Shown: positions 45,280-54,300 of the stretch, one piece after another
Numbering within the stretch: the stretch's first letter is position 1
Layout: the number at the start of each line of letters is the position of its first letter
NCBI RefSeq assembly: GCF_013376095.1
Contig: NZ_JAAMFN010000003.1
Coordinates: forward strand, 121,179 to 185,178
DNA: 64,000 bases
Origin: Arthrobacter sp. SDTb3-6
Lineage (GTDB): Bacteria; Actinomycetota; Actinomycetes; Actinomycetales; Micrococcaceae
Reading direction: 5' to 3'
Translations under genes and position numbers: made by a program
The notes under the pieces: model-generated
Database searches by the model: none
Told to the model about the DNA's origin: nothing
The model's input: the letters and a program-made list of their open reading frames with translations, nothing else

Positions 45280-45305
45280 TGTGGACAACCCCGGCCTGTG
45301 GATAA
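45280..45305 (+). promoter_or_regulatory. Two DnaA boxes
   Basis: TGTGGACAA (45280-45288) and TGTGGATAA (45297-45305) are the complements of TTGTCCACA and TTATCCACA, both exact DnaA-box sequences, in the same orientation and with starts 17 bases apart. They lie in the 168-base region between the divergent metallopeptidase and ThiF-like genes. There is no dnaA, dnaN or AT-rich unwinding element nearby. Confidence 0.6.
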
Positions 45306-45395
45306 CTTCGGGCGCACCTCGCCGGGCCGTGCCAAGATCGAAAGGAACGGCCCGGGCGGAAAGGTCCCCGGCCCCGTACCCGTTGGGAGTCGGCC

Positions 45396-46496
45396 ATGAC
45401 CATCATCAACCCCGGGCTGCGCATGGTTGCCAGAGGCCCGGGCAGCATCCAGATCGGCGTTGGGCCTGGCGGCACCATCATCGACGGCCTCCAACCGGCA
45501 GACCTGCTCTTCATCCAGGAATTGCGCAGGGGGATCCCCGACGGCCAGGCCATGGCCGCAGCCAAGGCCTGTGCGCTCGAGGCGGCACGGGCCGCGGAAA
45601 TTTGTGCCAGCCTGCGCGGAATCCTGGTCAGTGACGGCGAACTGCGCATGCAGGGGTTCCGGGCTGAACGGTTGCGGCCCGAGCACTCCGCGCTGCTGGG
45701 CCTCCACCACGGACAGTCCCGGGACTACATGGACCGTCGCGAACACGGCCTCGTGCACGTCATGGGGCTCGGCCGGACAGGGGCGGCATTGGCGCTGGTG
45801 CTGGCGAGCGCAGGCGTGGGGACCTTGCTGCTGGAAGATGACAGGACGGTCACCGCCGCCGATGTCAGCCCGGGGTCGTTCAGGCTGGCCGACATCGGGC
45901 TGCCCAGGTCGGCCGCAGTCCGCAGGCACCTGCTGTCACTGGACCCCCGCTGCCATGCGCATGTCCTGCACACGGGCGGCCTGGGCTCCCCGGACATGCG
46001 CTGCCTGGACCTTGCCGTGGTGGTGGCCCACGACGCCGTTGGCTCGGAGACGGCCGCCCGTTTCATGTCCACCGACAGGCCGCACCTGTTGGTGCTGGTC
46101 CGCGAACAGGACGGCACGGTGGGTCCGCTGGTCCTGCCGGGCGAGACGGCCTGCGCGGAGTGCGTTGAACGGCACCGCGGTGCCGGTGACCCGCAATGGC
46201 TCCAGGTGCGCGAGCAGCTTGCGGCGGGCAGCGGTCCCGAAGCCGCACGACCGGGGCAGGAGCCTCCTCCGGGCCTCGAGGACGCGGCCCTGTCCACGGC
46301 CCTCGCCGGCACCGCTGCCGCCCAGGCGCTGCTTTTCCTCGACGCCGTCAACAGGCCGAGCACATGGTCCGCCGTCCTGACGTTCCACCATGACAACGGA
46401 CGCTGGAGCAGGGAGGAATTCGCGGTCCACCCGGAGTGCAGCTGCCAGCTGCAGCGTCAGGCGCTGGAAACGATTTCCAACACCGCCTCGCCATAG
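45396..46496 (+). CDS. ThiF/TOMM-type E1-like protein, orphan
   Basis: A 366-residue protein. The N-terminal 110 residues look like a winged-helix region as in leader-peptide-binding proteins. The middle has an E1 Rossmann core with HVMGLGRTGAALALVLASAG and LLEDDRTVTAADV. Two cysteine pairs, ETACAECVERHR and HPECSCQ, probably bind zinc structurally. Key E1 residues are only partly kept: the Arg finger region reads SPGSFRLADIG. This fits the 'TOMM precursor leader peptide-binding' branch of ThiF proteins, yet no YcaO, precursor peptide or dehydrogenase gene is near. GGGAG six bases upstream supports the ATG. It overlaps uvrD2 tail to tail by 40 bases. Confidence 0.75.
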   Translation: MTIINPGLRMVARGPGSIQIGVGPGGTIIDGLQPADLLFIQELRRGIPDGQAMAAAKACALEAARAAEICASLRGILVSDGELRMQGFRAERLRPEHSALLGLHHGQSRDYMDRREHGLVHVMGLGRTGAALALVLASAGVGTLLLEDDRTVTAADVSPGSFRLADIGLPRSAAVRRHLLSLDPRCHAHVLHTGGLGSPDMRCLDLAVVVAHDAVGSETAARFMSTDRPHLLVLVREQDGTVGPLVLPGETACAECVERHRGAGDPQWLQVREQLAAGSGPEAARPGQEPPPGLEDAALSTALAGTAAAQALLFLDAVNRPSTWSAVLTFHHDNGRWSREEFAVHPECSCQLQRQALETISNTASP

Positions 46497-48604
46497 CGTT
46501 CCAGCTTGGACGGGCCCACCCCGGGCAGGGCGGCCAGCCCCTCCAGGTCCCGGGGCGCGGCCTCGGCAATGGCCATGAGCGTGGCATCGGTGAACACCAC
46601 GAACGCCGGCACCTCGGTCGAGGTGGCCTCCTTCAGCCGCCAGGCCCTCAACTCTTCAAAAACTGCCTCGTCATAGCCCGCCGGGCAGGTGGAACAGCGG
46701 CCGATCTTGCGCTCGGCGCCGGTGGTCAGCACCTTCCCGCACACCCGGCAGGTGGACGGGGCCGCCGTCTTGCGGGGCTTGCGTGCCGCGGTTTGGCGCG
46801 GGCCAGTGGGGGCGCCCCCGACGGAACTGGGCCGCAGCCCGTCCAGGAAGCGCGACGGCCGGCGGTTGGCGCGCCCGCCCGGGGTGCGGGCGGTGGACCA
46901 GGAGAAGTTCAAAAATTCCCGGGCCCTCGTGATTCCCACGTACAGCAGCCGGCGTTCCTCATCCACGGTTTCCGGGGTGTCGGCGAAGGAGATCGGCATC
47001 AGCCCTTCGCTCAGGCCGACCAGGAACACCGCATCCCACTCCAGCCCCTTGGCCGAGTGCAGCGACGCCAGGGTCACGCCCTGCACCGTGGGGGCGTGCT
47101 GGGCCGAGGCCCGCTCCGTCAGTTCTGCCACGAAGTCCACGAGCGAGAACGCATGCTCGGGCGTGCTGCGGGAAACCGCCAGCTCGTCCGCCAGTGCCAC
47201 CAGCGCAGACAGCGATTCCCACCGCTCGCGCACTGCTCCCCCGCTGGTGGGCGCTTCCGCCTGCCAGCCCAGGTTGCCCAGGATGTCCCGGACCAGCTGC
47301 CCCAGCGGCTCGTCTTCGGCCGCGCGGGAGCCCGCCCGCAGCTGCAGGATGCCGTCGCGGACTTCCTTTCGGGCAAAAAACCGCTCCCCGCCGCGCAGCT
47401 GGTAGCCCACCCCGGCCGCGGACAGGGCCTGCTCGTAGGCTTCGGACTGGCCGTTCGTGCGGAACAGCACGGCAATTTCGCTGGCCCGGGTGCCGTGCTC
47501 AATGAGGATCTTGATGCGGGCGGCCACCGCGGCGGCCTCGGCCTCGTCGTCGCTGCATTCAAGGAACTCCGGGGACGGCCCGTTGGGGCGCTGTGCCAGC
47601 AGTTCCAGCGGGGCCGACCACAACGCGTCGGCGGTAAGCCCGCCGCTGCGCCGGTTGGCCAGCAGCGCGTTGGCCAGCCCCACCACCTGCGGGGTGGACC
47701 GGTAGTCGCGGACCAGCTTCACCACGTTGGCTGCAGGGTAGCGGGCCGGAAAATCCAGCAGGTGGCGCGGGGTGGCCCCCGTGAAGGAATAGATGGTCTG
47801 GCTGGCGTCGCCCACCACGCACAGTTCCTCACGTCCGCCCAGCCACAGGTCAAGCATGCGCTGCTGCAGCGGGGAAACGTCCTGGTATTCGTCGACCACA
47901 AAGTGCCGGTACTGTTCACGGACTGTCGCGGCCACCCGGGCGTCTTCCTGCAGGATCCCCACCGTGATGAGCAGGACATCCTCAAAGTCGATCAGGTTCC
48001 GGTCGGCCTTGACGTCCTCATAGGACTGGAAGAGGCGTCCGACGGCGAGCTTGTCCAAGCCGCCCGGCTCGCCCCTGTCCTGGGCCCGGGTCATGTAGGT
48101 TTCCGGCGTGAGCATGGAGACCTTGGCCCATTCCACCTCCGCGGCCAGGTCGCGGATGGCGGCCCGGTCCGTGGGCAGGCGCAGCCTGCGTGCGGCCTCG
48201 GCAATGATCTGGGCCTTGTGCTCGAGCAGCCCCGGGAGCTGGCCGCCGACGGCGTGGGGCCAGAAATACTGCAGCTGGCGCAGCGCCGCGGCGTGGAAGG
48301 TGCGGGCCTGCACGGTGCCGACACCGAGGTCGCGCAGGCGGGTGCGCATTTCGGCGGCGGCCCGCGCGGTGAAGGTGACGGCCAGGAGGCGGTTCGGGTT
48401 GTAGACGCCGGTGTGCACGCCGTAGGCGATCCGGTGCGTGATGGCCCGGGTCTTGCCGGTGCCTGCCCCGGCCAGGACGCACAGCGGCCCTGTCAGCGTG
48501 GTTGCCACGGCCCGTTGTTCGTCGTCGAGCCCGGCCAGGATGCGTTCCTCGGCGGTGCGTTCGTCCATGACGGGCAGGCCCGCCTGGCGTGGATCGTAGC
48601 TCAA
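46457..48604 (-). CDS. uvrD2: ATP-dependent DNA helicase UvrD2
   Basis: Superfamily 1A 3'-5' helicase, 715 residues. Motif I is AGAGTGKTRAIT near residue 47, motif II VVDEYQDV, motif III GDASQTIYSFTGA, motif IV LVRDYRSTPQVV, motif V TLASLHSAKGLEWDAVF and motif VI EERRLLYVGITRAR. The C-terminus has the tetracysteine module (CRVC ... CSTC) and an HRDC domain (LMAIAEAAPRDLEGLAALPGVG), the arrangement that separates UvrD2 from UvrD1. Its ATG overlaps the nudC stop by 4 bases. Mycobacterial UvrD2 is essential, and the neighbourhood is the same. Confidence 0.95.
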   Translation of the reverse strand: MSYDPRQAGLPVMDERTAEERILAGLDDEQRAVATTLTGPLCVLAGAGTGKTRAITHRIAYGVHTGVYNPNRLLAVTFTARAAAEMRTRLRDLGVGTVQARTFHAAALRQLQYFWPHAVGGQLPGLLEHKAQIIAEAARRLRLPTDRAAIRDLAAEVEWAKVSMLTPETYMTRAQDRGEPGGLDKLAVGRLFQSYEDVKADRNLIDFEDVLLITVGILQEDARVAATVREQYRHFVVDEYQDVSPLQQRMLDLWLGGREELCVVGDASQTIYSFTGATPRHLLDFPARYPAANVVKLVRDYRSTPQVVGLANALLANRRSGGLTADALWSAPLELLAQRPNGPSPEFLECSDDEAEAAAVAARIKILIEHGTRASEIAVLFRTNGQSEAYEQALSAAGVGYQLRGGERFFARKEVRDGILQLRAGSRAAEDEPLGQLVRDILGNLGWQAEAPTSGGAVRERWESLSALVALADELAVSRSTPEHAFSLVDFVAELTERASAQHAPTVQGVTLASLHSAKGLEWDAVFLVGLSEGLMPISFADTPETVDEERRLLYVGITRAREFLNFSWSTARTPGGRANRRPSRFLDGLRPSSVGGAPTGPRQTAARKPRKTAAPSTCRVCGKVLTTGAERKIGRCSTCPAGYDEAVFEELRAWRLKEATSTEVPAFVVFTDATLMAIAEAAPRDLEGLAALPGVGPSKLERYGEAVLEIVSSA

Positions 48605-49593
48605 GCCCGCCCGCCCGGTGTGGCATGTCCGGCGGCTTCTTCGTGGTCCAGTGCTTCCCCTGGCTCCAGGATGGCGCTGCCGTACCAGTGCTCGATCAGT
48701 GCCCGGGCAATGGAGAGCCGGCGGGAAATGACGGCTTCGCCGTTGAGCACCGCGGCCTGCAGTTCGCCGCGGCTGAACCAGCGCGCCTCCCTGACCTCCG
48801 TTCCGTCCGGCACGGCCACCGTGTCATGGGTGTAGGCGAGGAAGCCGAGCATGAGGGACCGGGGGAACGGCCAGGCCTGTGAACCGACGTAATGGGTGGC
48901 GTGCAGGTGGACGCCGACCTCCTCGGCGATCTCGCGGATGGCGCCCTGCTCGGCGTTTTCCCCGGCCTCAATGAAGCCGGCCACCGTGGAGTAGCGGTTC
49001 GCGTCCCACGCGAAATTGCTGGCCAGCAGGATCCTGTCGTCGCCGCCCACCACGGCCACGATGGCGGCGGGGTCGGTCCGCGGGAAGTGCTCGGAGCCGT
49101 CCACCGTGCAGCGGCGCATCCAGCCGGAATGCTCCGGCACCGTGCGCGCGCCACAGCGCGGGCAGAAGCGGTGGCTCACGTGCCAGTTCGCCACGGCCTG
49201 CGCCTCGATGAAGACGGCGGCATCCGTTGCGCCCAGCGTGTCCCCGACGTCCCGGTACCCGGAGAACGAGGCGTCCCGGGGCACCCAGGGCAGGTCCCCG
49301 GCGTCGTCCGCCAACACCTTCAGGACAAGGTCCGTACCGTCCGGCACCTGCGGGTGGGTGCCGGGAAGGGTGCGGCCGAGGTAGACGGTGACCGCGTCCG
49401 ACGGCAGGTGGGGGCCGGCCGCCGCGGGGTCCAGGTAGGCGAGGCCGGTGCCGTCCAGGAGCGCACGGCCGCCGCGGAAGAGCACGATCCGGTGCCCGGG
49501 GCTGCCCTGCACCTTGTCCAGGTACCCGGTTTCGCTGCGCTGTTCACAGTTTCTCTCGAGCACGGCGGCGGGGGTCGGCAAGGCTTGAATCAT
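48601..49593 (-). CDS. nudC: NAD(+)/NADH pyrophosphatase (NADH deNADding hydrolase)
   Basis: A 330-residue Nudix hydrolase that splits NAD(H) to NMN(H) and AMP and can remove NAD caps from RNA. The zinc ribbon starts with CPRCG near residue 144 and continues with C in MRRCTVDG. The Nudix box is GFIEAGENAEQGAIREIAEEVGV, and the NudC-specific motif SQAWPFPRS follows it (SQPWPFPxS in most homologues, with Ala here). ATG 49593 lies six bases after TACGGT with no ribosome site, so it is probably leaderless. It is the first gene of the nudC-uvrD2 operon. Confidence 0.94.
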   Translation of the reverse strand: MIQALPTPAAVLERNCEQRSETGYLDKVQGSPGHRIVLFRGGRALLDGTGLAYLDPAAAGPHLPSDAVTVYLGRTLPGTHPQVPDGTDLVLKVLADDAGDLPWVPRDASFSGYRDVGDTLGATDAAVFIEAQAVANWHVSHRFCPRCGARTVPEHSGWMRRCTVDGSEHFPRTDPAAIVAVVGGDDRILLASNFAWDANRYSTVAGFIEAGENAEQGAIREIAEEVGVHLHATHYVGSQAWPFPRSLMLGFLAYTHDTVAVPDGTEVREARWFSRGELQAAVLNGEAVISRRLSIARALIEHWYGSAILEPGEALDHEEAAGHATPGGRA

Positions 49594-49736
49594 GGTTCTA
49601 CCGTACGCAGTCCGGCACGGTTTTTACATTCCGCACCGCAGATCTGTGGACAGCGTGTGGCACGACATCTTACGACTCGCCGCCGCAACCACACTGAGTT
49701 GCCAGCTTGGCGCTCTACGGTGGAGGGGTGAGACGA

Positions 49737-51056
49737 ATGACTGCAATCGAATTGGCCGCCATTGCCAGCGCCGCCGTGCCCGGACTGAACGTGACGGCGT
49801 TTGGGCCCGAACCCGACGATGCAGCCGATTTCAGCTCCGCGTTGCTGGTGGACGCCGAAAACCGGCGATGGCGGGTGCGCTCCCCCCGGCATGCCGAGGC
49901 AAGTGCCCGGCTGGAGACCGAACGCCAGGTTTTACGCGCATTCTCACCAGCCATCCGTGCCGAGCTGCCGTTCCTGCTGCCCACCGTGGCCGGGACCGTC
50001 CGGCAGGGCGAGCTGATCACCTTTGTGTATTCGCACATCATCGGCAAGCCGGAATCCGTGGAGGCTTTGGCCTCGGGCGGCGCGGCCCTGGCCCTGGAAA
50101 TCGGCGCCGCCATTGCCGCGATCCACGACCTGCCGCAGGAACTGGTGACCCGGGCCGACCTCCCCAGCTACTCGGCCAATGAATTCCGCCAGCGCAAGCT
50201 CAACGAGCTGGACCAGGCCGCCACCACCGGGAAGATCCCACCGTCGCTGTTGCGCCGGTGGGAACATGCCATGGAGGATGTGGCGCTGTGGCGCTTCAAC
50301 GCCTCCGTGGTCCACGGCGACCTGCACGAGGACAACATCCTGCTCGATGGCCCGCGGGTGACGGCGGTCATGGGCTGGACCGACCTGCGGGTTGGCGACC
50401 CGGCAGACGACTTCGCCTGGCTCGTGGCCATCAACGACCCCAAGTTCGTGGACGCCGTCCTGCAGGCCTACACGGCCGCGCGCCACGAGACCCCGGACCC
50501 GCACCTGCTGCGCCGGGCGGCCCTGAGTGCGGAATTTGCGCTGGCCCAGTGGCTGGTCAAGGGCGTTGCCGCGGATTCGGCCCGCATGGTGGCCGATGCC
50601 CAGGAAATGCTGGCGACGCTCAAGGCCGACATCGACGAACATGGCGGCCAGCCCATCAGTACCGAGCCGGCTCCGGGGGCCGTGGCCCCGACGGCGGCCC
50701 CGATGGCCGGGGCCGATGCGGCCGAAGCCGGCGAGGCCCCTGCGTCCGACGCCCCGGCCGGGCCCGACGAGGCCGCCACGGGAAGCATCCCGGTCATCGC
50801 CACTCCGGCGGCCACGGACGACGCCGGTGACGCCACAGGCACCATCCCGGTCGTCACGAAACCGGCGGCCACGGACGACGCCGGTGATTCGCCAGATGGT
50901 GAGCCGGAGACCGCCGTCGAACCGGCGCCCGACGGCGAACCGAAGGCCGGCGCAGCGGCCAATCCTGGGGACGACGATCCTGCTGCCGGTTCCCCCGAGG
51001 ACGTCGACACAACGGCACTTAAGGTCATTCCGCTCAGGACTCCCCCGGCGGGCTGA
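49737..51056 (+). CDS. APH-family phosphotransferase with a repetitive acidic tail
   Basis: A 439-residue protein. Residues 1-300 have the aminoglycoside/macrolide phosphotransferase fold. The catalytic loop is VHGDLHEDNILLD (HGDxHxxN intact). The metal-binding position usually found as IDW is MGW (VMGWTDLRVGDPADDFAWL), so the second metal ligand is lost or replaced by the Asp two residues on. From about residue 310 the protein is low-complexity and acidic, with a duplicated unit (TGSIPVIATPAATDDAGD and TGTIPVVTKPAATDDAGD). ATG 49737 has GGAGGGG eight bases before it; GTG 49728, six bases after TACGGT, is an equally serious leaderless start. Antibiotic resistance should not be assumed. Confidence 0.8.
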   Translation: MTAIELAAIASAAVPGLNVTAFGPEPDDAADFSSALLVDAENRRWRVRSPRHAEASARLETERQVLRAFSPAIRAELPFLLPTVAGTVRQGELITFVYSHIIGKPESVEALASGGAALALEIGAAIAAIHDLPQELVTRADLPSYSANEFRQRKLNELDQAATTGKIPPSLLRRWEHAMEDVALWRFNASVVHGDLHEDNILLDGPRVTAVMGWTDLRVGDPADDFAWLVAINDPKFVDAVLQAYTAARHETPDPHLLRRAALSAEFALAQWLVKGVAADSARMVADAQEMLATLKADIDEHGGQPISTEPAPGAVAPTAAPMAGADAAEAGEAPASDAPAGPDEAATGSIPVIATPAATDDAGDATGTIPVVTKPAATDDAGDSPDGEPETAVEPAPDGEPKAGAAANPGDDDPAAGSPEDVDTTALKVIPLRTPPAG

Positions 51057-51166
51057 TCCCGGGGTTCCCCCGGGAGCCTGCGTAGGGTGTGCGCATGGGG
51101 ATGACACACCGCATGGTGGCGGTCGCGGAGCCCTTACCCTCCGCGCCGGATGCGGCCATCGTCTTC

Positions 51167-51345
51167 GAAGTCCAGAAATCCATGGTGGAACACTGGGCAA
51201 ACCCTGGCACAGTGCTGAAACAGTACAGCGGAAAAGGTCCGGCCGTACTCCATGTTCCGCCCCTTGCAGCAGGTCAGAAGCGACTCGGGTTCACTGTTTT
51301 CTGCAGCGGTTCCGGCCAATGGACGGTGATTTGGCCTGCCGAAAT
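51167..51345 (+). pseudogene. Possible remnant of a secreted-protein gene
   Basis: This 341-base gap (51057-51397) holds no complete gene. One forward frame shows NPGTVLKQYSGKGPAVL, HVPPLAAGQKRLGFTV and FCSGSGQWTV, which look like the C-terminal part of small actinobacterial lipoproteins of the 'PPL.AG...CTGSG.FTV' type. It has no convincing start and runs straight into the dispersed repeat at 51349. A degraded gene is the best reading; a short functional ORF cannot be excluded. Confidence 0.35.
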
Positions 51346-51348
51346 CAA

Positions 51349-51399
51349 GGTCTCGACAGGCTCGACCGGCGGGGTCCCGACCGGAGGGGCCGGCCCCTC
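51349..51399. repeat. Dispersed intergenic repeat, copy 2, with terminal palindrome
   Basis: GGTCTCGACAGGCTCGACC followed by GGCGGGGTCCCGACC matches the element at 24461-24520. It ends in the 16-base palindrome GAGGGGCCGGCCCCTC (51384-51399), which reaches into the adnB stop codon and could act as its terminator. Confidence 0.6.
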
Positions 51400-54300
51400 A
51401 CTGCGCGTAGGCGTTGGTGACGATCGCCTCCAGCTCCTCCTCCCCGGCCAGGTCGACGGGCCGGACCAGCTTGTCCTGCCCCACGTAGTAAAACGCGGCC
51501 CGCACCTGCTCCAGCGGGACGCCCTTCAGCCGGGACCACGCGAGCCGGTACACCGCCAGCTGTACACCGCGCACCGCCAGCTGCGCCTTGGAGGGGACTT
51601 TTCCGGTCTTCCAGTCGATCAGGTCCCAGCTGCCGTCGTCGTCCCGGAAAATGGCGTCGATGCGTCCGCGGACCACGACGTCGGCCACCCGTGTTTCGAT
51701 GGGCACCTCCAGTTCCGCCGGGATCCGGCCGGCCCAGGTGGAATTCCTGAAGGTCTCCTGCATGTCCGCCAGCCCGTAGGCCTCGTCAACATGGGCGTCC
51801 GCGCCCGGGGCCTCGTCGAGGTCCAGCTGGCCGGTGCTGCCGAAAAACTCCTCGATCCAGGCGTGGAACGCGGTGCCCCTCCGGGCGGCCATGCCGGGCT
51901 TGGCCGGCACGGGCCGGCGCATGGCACGCGTGACCTTCCCGGCGTCTTCGCCCAGCGCCACGAGGCGGGAGGCGGAGATGTGCGGCGGCAGTTCGACCCG
52001 CAGCTGGTCCGACTCCACCTTTTCCTGCGCGAGCAAAATGGCGGTCTCCCGGCCCCAACGCGGATTGGCGGCAAAAAACGCCGGCGCGCCAGGCAGCGCA
52101 TCGGAGTCGGCATCCCGAACCTCTGCGGCGGCGGCAAGGACGGCCCGGGCGGATGCCTCGACGTTCTCCCGCCGCCCCGCCCGGGCCGCGACGCCGGTGC
52201 GGCCGATGATGACGGGGCCGTTCAGCGGATCGTAGGGCCAGCCCGCCGTCTCCTCCCCCGCGGTGACAGGGTTCCCGGCGCCCTCTTTGGGGTCGTCGGC
52301 CCACGGTCCCAGACTCGCGGACTGGACGGCGCCGGAGGCAAGCGGCAGCAGTTCCGCCAAAAACAGCGACGGTTCCAGGGGCGCCTTGGCACTGCCCCAC
52401 ACCGTGGCGCTGCACATCAGGTAGTCCCGGGCCCGGGTGAACGCCACATAGGCCAGCCGGCGTTCCTCCTCCTCAGCGTGCAGCTTCACGTCGTCGGCGA
52501 ACAGCTTCTCATTGTCCAGCAGGCCCTTCATGTCCGGCACGTTCGTGTCCCACGCCGGCAGGTCCTCCCGGTCCCCGCGCAGCGGCCACGGCAGCGACTT
52601 GGCACCCGTGGTCCACCGGTCGGCCTTGGCGCTGGGGAACGACCCGGAGTTCATGCCGGGCACAAACACCACGTCCCATTCCAGCCCCTTGGAGGCGTGC
52701 ACGGTGAGCAGCTGCACGGCGTCCGGATTGGCCTCCACGGCAGCCATTTCCAGGCCGCCTTCCTCCGAGTCCGCCGTTTCCAGCCACCCCAAAAACGCTG
52801 TCAGGTCCGCGCGTTCGGCAGCCTGCATGAAGGATGCGGCCGCGTCGGCAAACGCATCGAGGTTGCGCCGGGCGTGGTGGATGCTGGAGCCGGGCCTGGC
52901 CGCCAGCTCGATGTCCAGCAGCATGGTCCGCTCCACCACCCCCAACAGCGTGCTGAGGTCGTCGCCCACAAAGGTCCGCAGCACGCGCAGCTCGTCGCGC
53001 AGGGCCAGCAGCCGCGCCCGGGCGGCGTCCGAAAGCGGCCGGACGGATTCGGGCCAAAAGTCCGCGCTGAGGTAGTCAAGGGCCTCCACCAGTGAGGCGG
53101 AATCGACTGCGTCGGACGCCACCACCGCCTCCTCCGGCGCCGCAGCCGCGTCCCCGGCCCCTGCACGGGGCTCACCCGGCCCGCCATCCCCGGGCACCCC
53201 GTCCGCAGCCTGCCCGCCCTCGATCACCGCCGCGTCAAAGTCGAGGCGGTTTTTCGCCGCCCAGTCACGGCGCCGGGCCAGGTACCGCGACCAGTCGGCG
53301 AACGCCATGAGGTCCGCCGGGCCGATCCGCCACCGGGCGCCGGCCAGCAGCCGCATCAGGGCATCCGAGCGCCCCGGATCGGCAATGACGCGCAGGGTGG
53401 CCACGAGGTCCACGATTTCCGGCGTGGACAGCAGCCCGCCCAGGCCCACGATCTCGTACGGGATGCCGTGGGCTTCAAAAACAGACTGGAAGGTGGCGAA
53501 CTGGGCCCGCCGGCGGCACAGCACGGACACCGTCATGGACCCCTGGGCGCCGCGCCGGCTGCTGAAGTCGCCCTTGCGGTCCAGGATTTCCGCCGCCACG
53601 GCTTCCGCCTCCGCCAGTGACGTGTCAAAGCGTGCCAGCACCACTTCCCCATCAGGGGCGTTGGGTTTTTCCCGCAGCGGCGACACCACCACGCGCGGCC
53701 CGGCGGCGGCGCGCTCCGCGGCGGTCAGGCCTGCGGCCAGCCGGGCGTTGGCCTTGCGGTCCTGCGCCGCCGTGAGTTCGGCGGACATGACGTTGGCGGC
53801 CGCCAGGATGTGTGCGGAGTTGCGCCACGCAATGGTGAGTTCGGCTGTCGGAGCCCCGGCGCCGTCGTGCTTGCGGAAAATTTCCGGAAAGCGGAACAGC
53901 TGCCCGGCGGAGGCGCCGCGGAAGCCGTAGATCGACTGGTGGGGGTCGCCCACGGCCGTGACGGGGTGCCCGCCGCCGAAGAGCTGGGCGAAGAGCTGGA
54001 GCTGGGCGTGGGAGGTGTCCTGGAATTCGTCCAGCAGCACCACCTTGTAGCGTTGGCGTTCCATCTCGCCGGCGTGCGGGACATCCTGCGCGATGCGGGC
54101 TGCGAGGGCCACCATGTCGCCGTAGTCCAGGGCGTTGCGGCGGCGCTTGGCCTCGGTGTAGCGCTGGACCAGGTCCACCACGGTGCCGCGCGTGCGCAGG
54201 ACGTCCAACAGCCGTTCAGCTGCCTGGGTCCGCGGCTTGGCGGTCCCGTCGACGTAGGGCAGGGCCTCAAAGCCGGCCACCCAGGCGTCGAGTTCGGCAC

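Noticed and set aside
45280..45305. Replication origin
   Set aside because: Only two DnaA boxes, no AT-rich unwinding region, and none of dnaA, dnaN, recF, gyrB or rpmH is near.
49737..51056. Macrolide or aminoglycoside resistance gene
   Set aside because: Only the general APH fold is shown. The metal motif is altered, the tail is unlike resistance enzymes, and the setting is a housekeeping repair island.
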